Positions 1 to 6,599 of a stretch of DNA of 8,096 nucleotides are shown here, one piece after another. The stretch's first letter is position 1; every line of letters starts with the position of its first letter. The stretch comes from Flavobacterium sp. (GTDB taxonomy: Bacteria > Bacteroidota > Bacteroidia > Flavobacteriales > Flavobacteriaceae). The notes under the pieces were generated by a model. That model was not told where the DNA came from. It worked only from the letters and a program-made list of their open reading frames with translations, and searched no databases. Location of the stretch: positions 1 through 8,096 of the forward strand of contig JASLGC010000256.1 in assembly GCA_030150335.1 (NCBI GenBank), written 5' to 3'. The position numbers and the translations under genes are program-made.

Positions 1-111
1 GTTGTGAAAATGTACTTCTACTAATCCTTTAGTAATTGCTCTTTTTAAAATAGAAGCTTGAAAAGGACTTTCTATTAGTTCTGGTAAAACTGAAATAATA
101 TCTATGCGCAT
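1..111 (-). CDS. trmD: tRNA (guanine-N1-)-methyltransferase TrmD, N-terminal 37 codons (partial)
   Basis: The minus strand from position 111 reads as an open frame of exactly 37 codons that leaves the window at base 1. It begins MRIDIISVLPELIES and continues with SILKRAITKGLVEVHFHN. This is the typical TrmD start: the first beta strand (IDIISVLPEL), then a helix (SILKRAI..GL) and the next strand (VEVHFHN). The family makes m1G37 in tRNAs that read codons beginning with C or G, using S-adenosylmethionine, in the cytoplasm; loss causes +1 frameshifting. The trefoil-knot SAM site and catalytic residues lie outside the window, so integrity cannot be judged. The ATG at 111 is the natural start because it sits about 15 bases from the start point predicted by a strong promoter box at 131-138. 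The SMR exporter gene lies upstream on the same strand, but trmD appears to have its own promoter. Confidence 0.9.
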   Translation of the reverse strand, partial: MRIDIISVLPELIESPFQASILKRAITKGLVEVHFHN

Positions 112-130
112 AATAAATGTGAAATTTTGG

Positions 131-161
131 CAAATGTACAATCGAAATCTTAGTTAACAAA
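131..161 (-). promoter_or_regulatory. Bacteroidota-type promoter of trmD
   Basis: On the minus strand, TTTG (161-158) is followed by a 19-base spacer and TACATTTG (138-131). This matches the Bacteroidota housekeeping sigma consensus TTTG-N19-TAnnTTTG at every fixed position. Transcription would begin near 126, giving trmD a leader of about 15 bases. The element sits in the 56-base gap just after the SMR stop codon, so trmD need not depend on read-through from the SMR gene. Confidence 0.75.
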
Positions 162-167
162 ATTGTA

Positions 168-500
168 TTAATGTGCCTGGCTTTTTGAAAATAGTTGAAT
201 GATGATTACTCCTACGATAATAAAGGCAATCCCTATTAATGCGGGAACGTCCAATTTTTGTTTGTAAATAAAGTAAGCAGCTACGGTTACTAATACAATT
301 CCAATCCCTGACCACAAGGCATAAGCGATGCCAATTGGAATAGTGCGCAAGGTTAAGCTCAAAAAGTAAAAAGCACCGGCATACCCTACAATAGTCACAA
401 TTGAGGGGATTAACTTTGTAAAGTTATGGCTTGCTTTTAACGTACTTGTTGCTATTGTTTCAAGTAAAATAGCAACTAATAAGAATATAAGGTTCTTCAA
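168..500 (-). CDS. SMR-family (EmrE/QacE-like) small multidrug exporter
   Basis: This 110-residue protein has four hydrophobic segments, at roughly 3-21, 33-52, 58-77 and 86-104. It has the same length as E. coli EmrE and aligns without gaps. The essential proton/drug-binding Glu14 is present (LLETIATS), as are Tyr40, Tyr60 and Trp63 in the motif GIAYALWSGIG. These are hallmarks of the drug-exporting branch, not the SugE/Gdx guanidinium branch. Such proteins work as dual-topology dimers in the inner membrane, exchanging protons for cationic lipophilic drugs or quaternary ammonium compounds; the actual substrate here is unknown. The start codon is TTG (500-498). No ATG exists upstream before the in-frame stop, and the protein has no internal Met, so TTG is well supported and places Glu14 exactly as in EmrE. 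The next gene on this strand is trmD, 56 bases on. The MFS permease is divergent. Confidence 0.92.
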   Translation of the reverse strand: MKNLIFLLVAILLETIATSTLKASHNFTKLIPSIVTIVGYAGAFYFLSLTLRTIPIGIAYALWSGIGIVLVTVAAYFIYKQKLDVPALIGIAFIIVGVIIIQLFSKSQAH

Positions 501-510
501 GTTTTTTTGG

Positions 511-518
511 CAAAAATA
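511..518 (-). promoter_or_regulatory. possible -7 box of the SMR gene
   Basis: TATTTTTG on the minus strand fits TAnnTTTG and ends 10 bases before the TTG start, so the transcript would have a leader of only about 5 bases. No TTTG or TTG lies at the expected distance upstream, and the region is very AT-rich, so a chance match is possible. Confidence 0.4.
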
Positions 519-556
519 TCAATTAACCGATAGATATATAGTTTTTTAGCATTTTT

Positions 557-621
557 TTGTAACTCTTTAGTTTAGGTAGAGAAGCGAACTAATTGTTACG
601 ATATTTATCAAAGAGTTGTAA
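557..621. repeat. inverted repeat in the divergent SMR/MFS intergenic region
   Basis: The arm at 557-568 (TTGTAACTCTTT) faces 610-621 (AAAGAGTTGTAA). The inner 8 bases are perfectly complementary, followed by two G-T wobbles and two more pairs, with a 41-base loop. Nested inside are a 6-base inverted repeat (TTAGTT 567-572 with AACTAA 587-592) and a 5-base one (GTAAC 559-563 with GTTAC 595-599). It lies about 50-115 bases upstream of the MFS promoter box, and could be an operator region for one or both divergent genes. No regulator gene is adjacent, so this is only a candidate. Confidence 0.3.
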
Positions 622-652
622 ATATTATCTATTTGGCTTTTTGGCATTAGAA

Positions 653-679
653 TTGTTTTTCGGAATAGCTATACTTTTG
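653..679 (+). promoter_or_regulatory. promoter of the MFS permease gene
   Basis: TACTTTTG at 672-679 fits TAnnTTTG exactly. TTG at 653-655 is 16 bases upstream, somewhat shorter than the usual spacing. Since transcription normally begins about 4-6 bases after this box, the mRNA would start at or next to the A of the ATG at 684, which implies a leaderless transcript. Confidence 0.6.
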
Positions 680-683
680 CAAC

Positions 684-1838
684 ATGAGTTTATCTAAATC
701 AAATGTTTTATTTATGGCTGCAATTACGGGGTTAATTGTAGCAAATTTATATTATTGTCAACCATTAATACCCTTGATTGCGGATGAGTTTGGCGTATCA
801 GAATCATCAGCAGGAACATTGACCTATTTAACACAAGCAGGATATGCTATTGGGATGTTTTTGATGATTCCTCTTGGTGACAAGTTAGAACGTAAAAAGC
901 AGATTATATTCACTACTATTTTAGCTACAATAGCCTTAGCCTTAACAGCTGTAGTAAAGAACTTCCTTGTGTTGCAAATTATCAGTTTTATATTAGGAGC
1001 TACATCTATCGTGCCTCAGTTAGTATTGCCGATGGCTGCGAGTTTATCATCAGATGAACAAAGAGGAAAGGTAATAGGTACTGTTGTCAGTGGGCTGTTA
1101 ATTGGAATATTGTTTTCAAGAACAATAAGTGGTTTTGTAGGAGTATGGTTAGGATGGAGAGGTATGTTCTGGATTGCTACTGCCGTAAGTGTTATTTTGG
1201 TAATAATGATTCAAATTAGGTTACCACACAATAAACCTGTGTTTACAGGGAATATCATAGACTTATATAAGTCCTTATTTGTATTAATAAAACAAGAACC
1301 TATACTACGAGAAGCAACGGGAATTACGAGTTTGGCATTTGCTCAATTTGGAGCATTTTGGACTACTATGGTTTTGCTATTGCACAACGAACCCTTTGGT
1401 TACGACTCAGCATTGATAGGTTCGTTTGGACTGATTGGAGCTTGTGGAGCTTTTGCAGCGCCTTTAGTAGGAAAAATTGGTGGAGCAGGAGGAGCGAGAA
1501 AATTGATACTTTATGGCATACTTATGACATTCTTTAGTTTTGTTGTTTTTTACTTTTCGAGTACCTCTGTAATCGGTTTGATTGTTGGTATTATCTTGAT
1601 TGACTTGGGTTTACAGACTATTCACGTATCTAATCAAACGCGTATTTACTCTTTATTACCAGAAGCGAGAAATAGATTAAATACTGTCTATATGTCATTT
1701 AGTTTCTTGGGAACTGCGTTTGGCTCGGCTTTTGGTTTATATTTGTGGAAATATTTCGGATGGGGAGGAGTATGTATTGGAGGAATGGCTTTAGCGGCTA
1801 TGTCTTTTATAATTTATCTACGCTCAAGAAGAAATTAG
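684..1838 (+). CDS. major facilitator superfamily permease
   Basis: This 384-residue protein is hydrophobic throughout, with about 12 membrane segments and a short cytosolic stretch after residue 178 separating two six-helix halves. The MFS motif A is present between helices 2 and 3 as GDKLERKK (65-72). The N-terminal VANLYYCQPLIPLIA (19-33) and the segment RGKVIGTVVSGLLIGILFSR (127-146) are typical of the YgaY/AraJ-like group of MFS efflux permeases. It probably drives proton-coupled export of a small molecule from the cytoplasm; the substrate cannot be read from the sequence. The ATG at 684 follows the promoter box by only 4 bases. An in-frame ATG at 714 (Met11, start of the first membrane helix) is an alternative if leaderless initiation is not used. 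It is transcribed divergently from the SMR exporter; no regulator gene is nearby. Confidence 0.85.
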   Translation: MSLSKSNVLFMAAITGLIVANLYYCQPLIPLIADEFGVSESSAGTLTYLTQAGYAIGMFLMIPLGDKLERKKQIIFTTILATIALALTAVVKNFLVLQIISFILGATSIVPQLVLPMAASLSSDEQRGKVIGTVVSGLLIGILFSRTISGFVGVWLGWRGMFWIATAVSVILVIMIQIRLPHNKPVFTGNIIDLYKSLFVLIKQEPILREATGITSLAFAQFGAFWTTMVLLLHNEPFGYDSALIGSFGLIGACGAFAAPLVGKIGGAGGARKLILYGILMTFFSFVVFYFSSTSVIGLIVGIILIDLGLQTIHVSNQTRIYSLLPEARNRLNTVYMSFSFLGTAFGSAFGLYLWKYFGWGGVCIGGMALAAMSFIIYLRSRRN

Positions 1839-1851
1839 GAAGTATAAAACA

Positions 1852-1874
1852 GTTTTTTCCTATTGGGAGAAAAC
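1852..1874 (+). terminator. weak hairpin after the MFS gene, possible terminator
   Basis: GTTTTTTCC (1852-1860) can pair with GGAGAAAAC (1866-1874) over 9 positions, including one G-U, around a 5-base loop. It begins 13 bases after the MFS stop codon. No T-tract follows the stem, so it is not a classic intrinsic terminator; it may attenuate read-through or protect the 3' end. Confidence 0.3.
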
Positions 1875-1903
1875 GTCATTTTAAATGCAAAATATAATAA
1901 ACA

Positions 1904-2836
1904 ATGGAAAACGGTATTTACGCAAAGTTTAACACGTCAAAAGGAGAGATTTTAGTAAAGTTAACTGAGGATAAAACACCAGGTACAGTAGGTAACTTCG
2001 TGGCTTTAGCTGAAGGTAATCTTGAGAATAGCGCTCGTAAACAAGGAACACCTTACTATGATGGATTGAAATTCCATAGAGTTATTCCAGACTTTATGAT
2101 TCAAGGAGGATGTCCTCAAGGTACAGGTTCAGGTGGACCAGGTTATCAATTTGATGATGAATTTCACCCTTCATTAAGACATGATAAACCAGGAGTATTA
2201 TCTATGGCTAATGCAGGACCTGGAACAAACGGTTCTCAGTTCTTCATTACTCACGTTGCAACTCCATGGTTAGACGGAAAACACACTGTTTTTGGACACG
2301 TTGTTTCTGGACAAGATGTAGTTGATGCAGTAGCTCAAGGAGATGAATTAACTTCAATTGAAATCGTTAGAGTTGGTGCAGAAGCTGAGAAATTCAATGC
2401 AATTGAAGCTTTCAGAGTTTTCGAAGGAGCAAGAGAAAGAAGAATGGTTGAGGCGAAAGCTAAAGCTGACGCAGCTGTTGAAGAATTAGCAGCTGGATTC
2501 GAAACTACAGAAAGTGGTTTACGTTACCAAATGATTGTTAACGGTACTGGTAAAAAAGCAGAGAAAGGTAAAACTGTTTCTGTACACTACAAAGGTGCTT
2601 TAGCAGACGGTAAAGAGTTTGATAACTCTTACAAACGTAAAAAACCAATCGAGTTTCCTTTAGGACAAGGATATGTTATCGAAGGATGGGACGAAGGTAT
2701 TTCTTTGTTACATGTTGGAGATAAAGCAAGATTCATTATTCCTTCTTACTTAGGATACGGTGAAAACGGTGCAGGAGGAGTTATTCCACCAAACGCAACT
2801 TTAGTTTTCGACGTAGAATTAATGGACGTAAAATAA
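1904..2836 (+). CDS. dual-domain peptidylprolyl isomerase (cyclophilin-FKBP fusion)
   Basis: A 310-residue protein joins two unrelated prolyl isomerase folds. Residues 1-158 are a cyclophilin: FHRVIPDFMIQGG (57-69) carries the catalytic Arg59 and binding Phe64, Met65 and Gln67, and SQFFITHVATPWLDGKHTVF (111-130) carries Phe114, Trp122 and His127. A charged, Glu/Lys/Ala-rich probable helix (about 160-200) leads to an FKBP domain (about 200-310) with Tyr229, Phe239-Asp240, Phe251, VIEGW (258-262), Tyr285 and IPPNATLVFDVEL (294-306). The FKBP12 His87 position is Ala290, a common bacterial variant. Both active sites look intact. No signal peptide is visible, so it should act on folding proteins in the cytoplasm. 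Such cyclophilin-FKBP proteins are known in flavobacteria. Many C-ending Phe, Asn and Tyr codons compared with the neighbours hint at high expression. No clear promoter box is visible in the 65-base gap upstream; TAAATGCA (1882-1889) is a poor match. A strong terminator follows. Confidence 0.95.
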   Translation: MENGIYAKFNTSKGEILVKLTEDKTPGTVGNFVALAEGNLENSARKQGTPYYDGLKFHRVIPDFMIQGGCPQGTGSGGPGYQFDDEFHPSLRHDKPGVLSMANAGPGTNGSQFFITHVATPWLDGKHTVFGHVVSGQDVVDAVAQGDELTSIEIVRVGAEAEKFNAIEAFRVFEGARERRMVEAKAKADAAVEELAAGFETTESGLRYQMIVNGTGKKAEKGKTVSVHYKGALADGKEFDNSYKRKKPIEFPLGQGYVIEGWDEGISLLHVGDKARFIIPSYLGYGENGAGGVIPPNATLVFDVELMDVK

Positions 2837-2851
2837 GATAAAACTTTATTG

Positions 2852-2881
2852 AACTCCCAGTCTTCGGATTGGGAGTTTTTT
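2852..2881 (+). terminator. intrinsic terminator of the prolyl isomerase gene
   Basis: The 5' arm AACTCCCAGTC (2852-2862) pairs with GATTGGGAGTT (2867-2877) over 11 positions with one G-U, closed by a stable C(UUCG)G tetraloop (2863-2866). A run of six T (2876-2881) follows, the first two of which belong to the stem. It lies 15 bases after the stop codon, and the next gene starts only 20 bases beyond it. Confidence 0.9.
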
Positions 2882-2901
2882 CTTTATAAAATCAGCGATT
2901 T

Positions 2902-3840
2902 ATGAAACAAGAATTGATAGCTTGTCACGAGCGTATTAAGCCGTATATACACAATACTCCGATTATGGAGTCAGGGCATATAGAGAACTTTTTGGGTAGT
3001 GATTTGTATTTTAAATGTGAAAACTTTCAACGTGCTGGTGCATTTAAAATGCGAGGTGCAATTAATTCTGTTCTACAATTAAGTGACGAACAAAGAGAAA
3101 AAGGAGTTATCACGCATTCATCAGGAAACTTTGCTCAAGCATTGGCTTTAGCGTGTCGCTATTTGAATGTAAAGTGTTACGTAGTCATGCCTCACGATGC
3201 GCCTGCAGTAAAGAGAAATGCTGTAATGGTGTACGGAGGAGATATTCACGAGTGTTCACCATCAATGGAATCAAGAGAACGCGTGAGTAAGCAAATCATG
3301 GATGAAACAGGAGCTACATTTATCCATCCGTCTAATGATATGAACGTAATTCTGGGACAAGGAACTGCTACCATGGAGTTTTTGGAAGACCATCCAGACT
3401 TAGATGTAATTATTACACCAATTGGTGGTGGTGGGCTTATTGCAGGAACATCACTTGCAGCAAAACACTTTGGTAAAGAAGGAATCGTTGTAATTGGGGG
3501 AGAACCTCTTGAGGCAGATGATGCTTACAGGTCTTTGTTAAGTGGACAAATAGAAGGCAATTTGACAATTGATACAATTGCTGATGGTTTGCGCACTCAA
3601 TTAGGAGATATTACATTTCCGATTATTAAAGACAATGTGGAGAGTATTGTAAGAGTTCGTGAGAATGAAATTGTCAGTGCAATGCGCGTTATTTGGGAGC
3701 GAATGAAAATCATTGTAGAACCAAGTAGTGCAGTAGCATTAGCAGTGTTAATTAAGGAACGCCCACAATTTAGTGGTAAAAAAGTAGGTATTATATTAAC
3801 AGGTGGTAATGTTGATTTAGATAATTTACCATTTGATTAA
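2902..3840 (+). CDS. PLP-dependent serine racemase / threonine (serine) dehydratase family enzyme
   Basis: A 312-residue fold-type II PLP enzyme that closely resembles eukaryotic serine racemase and catabolic threonine dehydratase. The Schiff-base lysine is Lys49 (AGAFKMRGA). THSSGNFAQ (71-79) contains Ser74, equivalent to the catalytic Ser84 of mammalian serine racemase. GGGGLIAG (175-182) cradles the PLP phosphate. Glu201, Ala205 and Asp207 occupy the divalent-metal site positions (GEPLEADDA). IADGLRTQLGD, WERMKIIVEPSSA and TGGNVDLD (300-307) follow as in serine racemase. There is no C-terminal ACT domain, so it is not a feedback-regulated biosynthetic IlvA. Likely reactions are deamination of L-threonine/L-serine to a 2-oxo acid, or serine/aspartate racemisation; the sequence does not decide. 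The position after SSGN is Phe77, where His is usual. ATG 2902 is the only sensible start. No promoter box is visible between the upstream terminator and the start. Confidence 0.88.
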   Translation: MKQELIACHERIKPYIHNTPIMESGHIENFLGSDLYFKCENFQRAGAFKMRGAINSVLQLSDEQREKGVITHSSGNFAQALALACRYLNVKCYVVMPHDAPAVKRNAVMVYGGDIHECSPSMESRERVSKQIMDETGATFIHPSNDMNVILGQGTATMEFLEDHPDLDVIITPIGGGGLIAGTSLAAKHFGKEGIVVIGGEPLEADDAYRSLLSGQIEGNLTIDTIADGLRTQLGDITFPIIKDNVESIVRVRENEIVSAMRVIWERMKIIVEPSSAVALAVLIKERPQFSGKKVGIILTGGNVDLDNLPFD

Positions 3841-3855
3841 ATAATCAGATATATC

Positions 3856-3889
3856 AAAAAAGGGAAAGACGTCAATCTTTCCCTTTTTT
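3856..3889. terminator. bidirectional intrinsic terminator between convergent genes
   Basis: A perfect 14-base-pair stem (3856-3869 with 3876-3889) with a 6-base loop CGTCAA has an A-run on one side and a T-run on the other. It therefore works as a terminator on both strands. On the plus strand it ends the PLP-enzyme transcript; on the minus strand it overlaps the stop codon (3889-3891) of the EamA permease, so termination there happens immediately after the coding region. Confidence 0.92.
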
Positions 3890-4800
3890 TATGCTTTCTC
3901 GGTTACCTTTTTCAGTTTAGGTAACTTGATATTTTTTCTACCAAAGTACAATCCTGCTATAATTAGCAACCCTCCAAATATCTGTAGAGCACCTAAATTC
4001 TCTCCGTCTAACAATCCCCAACAAAATGCTATCAATGGCATAAGTAAAGAAACAGAAGAGGCAAAGCTGGCGTTAGTTTCGTTGATTAATTTATAATAGA
4101 AGATATTAGCCAATGCACTACCGAATAGCGCTAATAAGAACACAAAACCTATTCCTTTTAACGCTTCTGGATGTTCTATAATCGTTTGAAAGAAACCAGA
4201 ACCTATCAATACAATCAAGGCAGGGACTAATAAAACGAACTCAATAAAAGCAGTCCATACGATTGGAGGAATATCTCCCATGTATTTTTGGGTTAATAAG
4301 CCGCTGTAAGCGTACATCAGTGCTGCAATGATAAGAAGTAGGTGATAGAACCATTCGTTTGGTACAGCCACGCTATTTTCAGGTGATTGTAGTAAGAGAA
4401 CTACACCAATGAATGCCAATAGCACTCCCATCACTTCGCCCAAGTGTGTTTTGTACTTAAAGAAAAATACCCCCAGAACAATTACAAATATGGACATCAG
4501 GGCATTTAATATTCCAGCTATAGAACTATTTAAATGCACTTCTGCAATTGGAAATAAGAACATGGGAATAAAGCTACCAACTACTGCTGTTAAGAACAAC
4601 CATTGAAAGTTTTTCTTAGGCATCTTCTTAATGTGCTTTAGCGAAATAGGCAATAAGAATAGTCCTGCAAAGGTTATTCTCAAGGCGCCTACTTGAATAG
4701 GTGTAAAGTACTCAATACCTCTTTTGATTAGTATAAAAGAAGAACCCCATACAAGAGATAGAACAAATAAGGTAATCCAGTGCTTTAGTTTTATTTTCAA
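3889..4800 (-). CDS. EamA/DMT-superfamily permease (RhaT/YdcZ-like drug/metabolite transporter)
   Basis: This 303-residue protein has about ten membrane helices in two EamA repeats (about 8-138 and 151-287). The first repeat begins with the hallmark HWITLFVLSLVWGSSF (7-22). The second contains SALANIFYYKLINETNASFA (228-247), leading into the conserved SLLMPLIAFCWGLLDGE (251-267). It ends in a basic cytosolic tail. Family members export amino acids, metabolites or drugs across the inner membrane; no substrate can be assigned. The start codon is TTG (4800-4798). No ATG occurs upstream before the in-frame stop near 4852, and the first internal Met (60) would delete the first helix, so TTG is favoured, although ATT at 4803 is formally possible. 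The upstream glutamate-synthase-like gene ends in a terminator. TATCTTCG (4833-4826) is a one-mismatch promoter box overlapping that terminator, with no clear -33 element. The gene is convergent with the PLP enzyme. Confidence 0.88.
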   Translation of the reverse strand: MKIKLKHWITLFVLSLVWGSSFILIKRGIEYFTPIQVGALRITFAGLFLLPISLKHIKKMPKKNFQWLFLTAVVGSFIPMFLFPIAEVHLNSSIAGILNALMSIFVIVLGVFFFKYKTHLGEVMGVLLAFIGVVLLLQSPENSVAVPNEWFYHLLLIIAALMYAYSGLLTQKYMGDIPPIVWTAFIEFVLLVPALIVLIGSGFFQTIIEHPEALKGIGFVFLLALFGSALANIFYYKLINETNASFASSVSLLMPLIAFCWGLLDGENLGALQIFGGLLIIAGLYFGRKNIKLPKLKKVTEKA

Positions 4801-4832
4801 AATGAATGGCTTATGAATTGAAAAGCGAAGAT

Positions 4833-4867
4833 AAAAAAAAAGACCGCAATATTATTGCAGTCTTTTT
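4833..4867 (-). terminator. intrinsic terminator of the glutamate-synthase-like gene
   Basis: Read on the minus strand, the stem pairs AAAAAGAC (4867-4860) with GTCTTTTT (4844-4837) and GCAAT (4858-4854) with ATTGC (4850-4846). One mismatch interrupts it (4859/4845), the loop is 3 bases, and a T-run then continues to 4833. It begins 18 bases after the stop codon. The flanking A/T runs mean it may also work weakly on the plus strand. Confidence 0.85.
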
Positions 4868-4885
4868 GTATTTAGTAAGCTATAA

Positions 4886-6454
4886 TTAAGCTTGTTTTTT
4901 TCTTGTGTCTAATTCTCCGAAGTACATCTCTTGGAAAGTTTTGTTAACTCCATGTTCAATACGTTTGTGGAAAGTTTTAGCGTCAATTTGTTTTGGGTCT
5001 TCAAAACCACAAGCACTAATAAATTCACCTAACGCTTTCATTGTATTTTTGTGGAAGTTAGCAACACGCATTCTCTTATCAGTTACATCTAAACCTTTGT
5101 AAAGAGACTCGTCTTGTGTAGCAATACCTACAGGACAATATCCGCTATCACACTGTAAAGCTTGGATACATCCTAAAGCGAACATCATTCCACGAGCACT
5201 ATAACAAGCATCAGCACCTAAAGCCATTGCTTTAGAAATATCAAATGCAGAAATAATACGTCCAGAAGCTAATAATTTTACTTTACCTCTTAATCCGTTT
5301 TCGATTAATGTTTTGTTAGCAAAAACTAAAGCATCGTTTAATGCCATACCCATGTAATCAATAAACTCTAATGGAGCAGCTCCAGTTCCTCCTTCAGCAC
5401 CGTCAATAGTGATAAAGTCAGGGTGGATACCAGTAGTAACCATTGCATTAATGATATCTAAGAACTCGTCTTTTTTACCAATACAGATTTTAAATCCGAT
5501 AGGTTTACCGTTAGCTAATTTTCTAAGTCTCGCTATAAAGTGAACTAACTCTGTAGGGTTAGAAAAAGCACTATGTCCAGAAGGAGAGTGTACAGTAGTA
5601 TGCGGAGTGATACTTCTAATTGCAGCAATCTCAGGAGTATTCTTTTCAGCAGGAAGTAATCCTCCGTGTCCAGGTTTAGCACCTTGAGAAAGTTTTAATT
5701 CAATCATTTTAACTTCAGGATAGTTAGCGCGTTCTTCGAATAAAGCATCACTAAAGAAACCTTTTTCATCACGACAACCAAAGTATCCAGTACCAATTTG
5801 CCAGATTAAATCACCTCCAGAACGGTGGTATTTACTAATACCTCCCTCACCTGTATTGTGAGCAAATCCACCAATCTTAGCACCTTCATTTAAAGCAGTA
5901 ATCGCTTTTTTACTTAATGCACCATAACTCATTGCACTAATGTTGTAAACACTTGCGCTATAAGGTTGAGTACATTGGTCACTACCGATTAATGTTCTGA
6001 AGTTAGTATCAGCAACGTGTTTTGGATATACAGAGTGTGCAGCCCATTCGTAACCTAAACGGTTAGGGTCATCTTGCATACCGAAAGACACTGTTTGTTT
6101 TTCGTTTTTCGCTCTTTGGTAAACGATAGAACGCTCACGTCTATTGAAAGGTTTACCATCTAATTCACCTTCCCAGAAGTATTGACGCATTTCAGGTCTG
6201 ATAGATTCAAACATGTATCTGAAACGAGCAAAGATTGGGTAGTTTTTACGAATTGTATGTTTATTTTGAGTAAGGTCTGTAAATGCAAGGATTGAAAGAA
6301 TACCTGAAATAACTAAGTTAACAATGCTTGCTGTAGAAGGAAAAGGGTTCAAAGAAAGAACTACAGATACTACAGAATAAAGTAAATAAAGTACTACAAT
6401 AGCAACAGTTAATTGCCCAAATGTAAATCGATTTAAAAATTTTTTGTGAAACAT
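4886..6454 (-). CDS. membrane-anchored FMN-binding glutamate synthase family protein
   Basis: A 522-residue protein. Two membrane helices (about 14-35 and 43-60) anchor an FMN/Fe-S domain matching the synthase part of large-subunit glutamate synthase. Visible landmarks are SAMSYGALS (173-181), NTGEGG (200-205), KLSQGAKPGHGGLLP (254-268), the FMN-phosphate region DGAEGGTGAAP (351-361) and ASGRI (396-400). The 3Fe-4S ligands are Cys429, Cys435 and Cys440, spaced C-x5-C-x4-C and followed by PVGIATQ. The glutaminase domain and the C-terminal GXGXG domain of full GltB (about 1,500 residues) are absent, and no gltD lies in the window. Related stand-alone proteins include archaeal-type glutamate synthases and N-methylglutamate synthase subunits, but the reaction of this membrane-anchored class is not established; it is probably a flavin-dependent amino-acid redox enzyme at the inner membrane. 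ATG 6454 directly precedes the first helix. A strong -7 box lies about 146 bases upstream. Confidence 0.88.
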   Translation of the reverse strand: MFHKKFLNRFTFGQLTVAIVVLYLLYSVVSVVLSLNPFPSTASIVNLVISGILSILAFTDLTQNKHTIRKNYPIFARFRYMFESIRPEMRQYFWEGELDGKPFNRRERSIVYQRAKNEKQTVSFGMQDDPNRLGYEWAAHSVYPKHVADTNFRTLIGSDQCTQPYSASVYNISAMSYGALSKKAITALNEGAKIGGFAHNTGEGGISKYHRSGGDLIWQIGTGYFGCRDEKGFFSDALFEERANYPEVKMIELKLSQGAKPGHGGLLPAEKNTPEIAAIRSITPHTTVHSPSGHSAFSNPTELVHFIARLRKLANGKPIGFKICIGKKDEFLDIINAMVTTGIHPDFITIDGAEGGTGAAPLEFIDYMGMALNDALVFANKTLIENGLRGKVKLLASGRIISAFDISKAMALGADACYSARGMMFALGCIQALQCDSGYCPVGIATQDESLYKGLDVTDKRMRVANFHKNTMKALGEFISACGFEDPKQIDAKTFHKRIEHGVNKTFQEMYFGELDTRKKQA

Positions 6455-6599
6455 AAAATAGAATTTAATGTAATCTTTTTGTTGTTTAGTTTGTAATAGT
6501 TTTAGTGTTTTTAGTTATTCCATTACTAAAATAATTCGATTCTATTCGAAGCTTTTTTTCTACTTTCAAAACAATCAATATTTTAGCATAGATACGGGG

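Noticed and set aside
1882..1898. Promoter for the prolyl isomerase gene (TAAATGCA or TATAAT-like bases)
   Set aside because: Neither matches TAnnTTTG well nor has a correctly spaced -33 element; matches of this quality are expected by chance in AT-rich DNA.
1904..2836. Cyclophilin-FKBP fusion as an assembly error or frameshift joining two genes
   Set aside because: The frame is continuous, codon style is uniform across both domains and the linker, and this architecture is known in flavobacteria.
3868..3873. GACGTC palindrome as a protein-binding site
   Set aside because: It spans the tip of the stem and loop of the bidirectional terminator and is fully explained by that structure.
4409..4606. 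Plus-strand open frame of 65 codons inside the EamA permease
   Set aside because: It lies wholly antisense to a well-supported membrane protein gene, shows no recognisable domain, and has no promoter of its own.
4905..5102. Plus-strand open frame of 65 codons inside the glutamate-synthase-like gene
   Set aside because: Antisense shadow of a conserved coding region; the composition is that of a mirrored frame and no family is recognisable.
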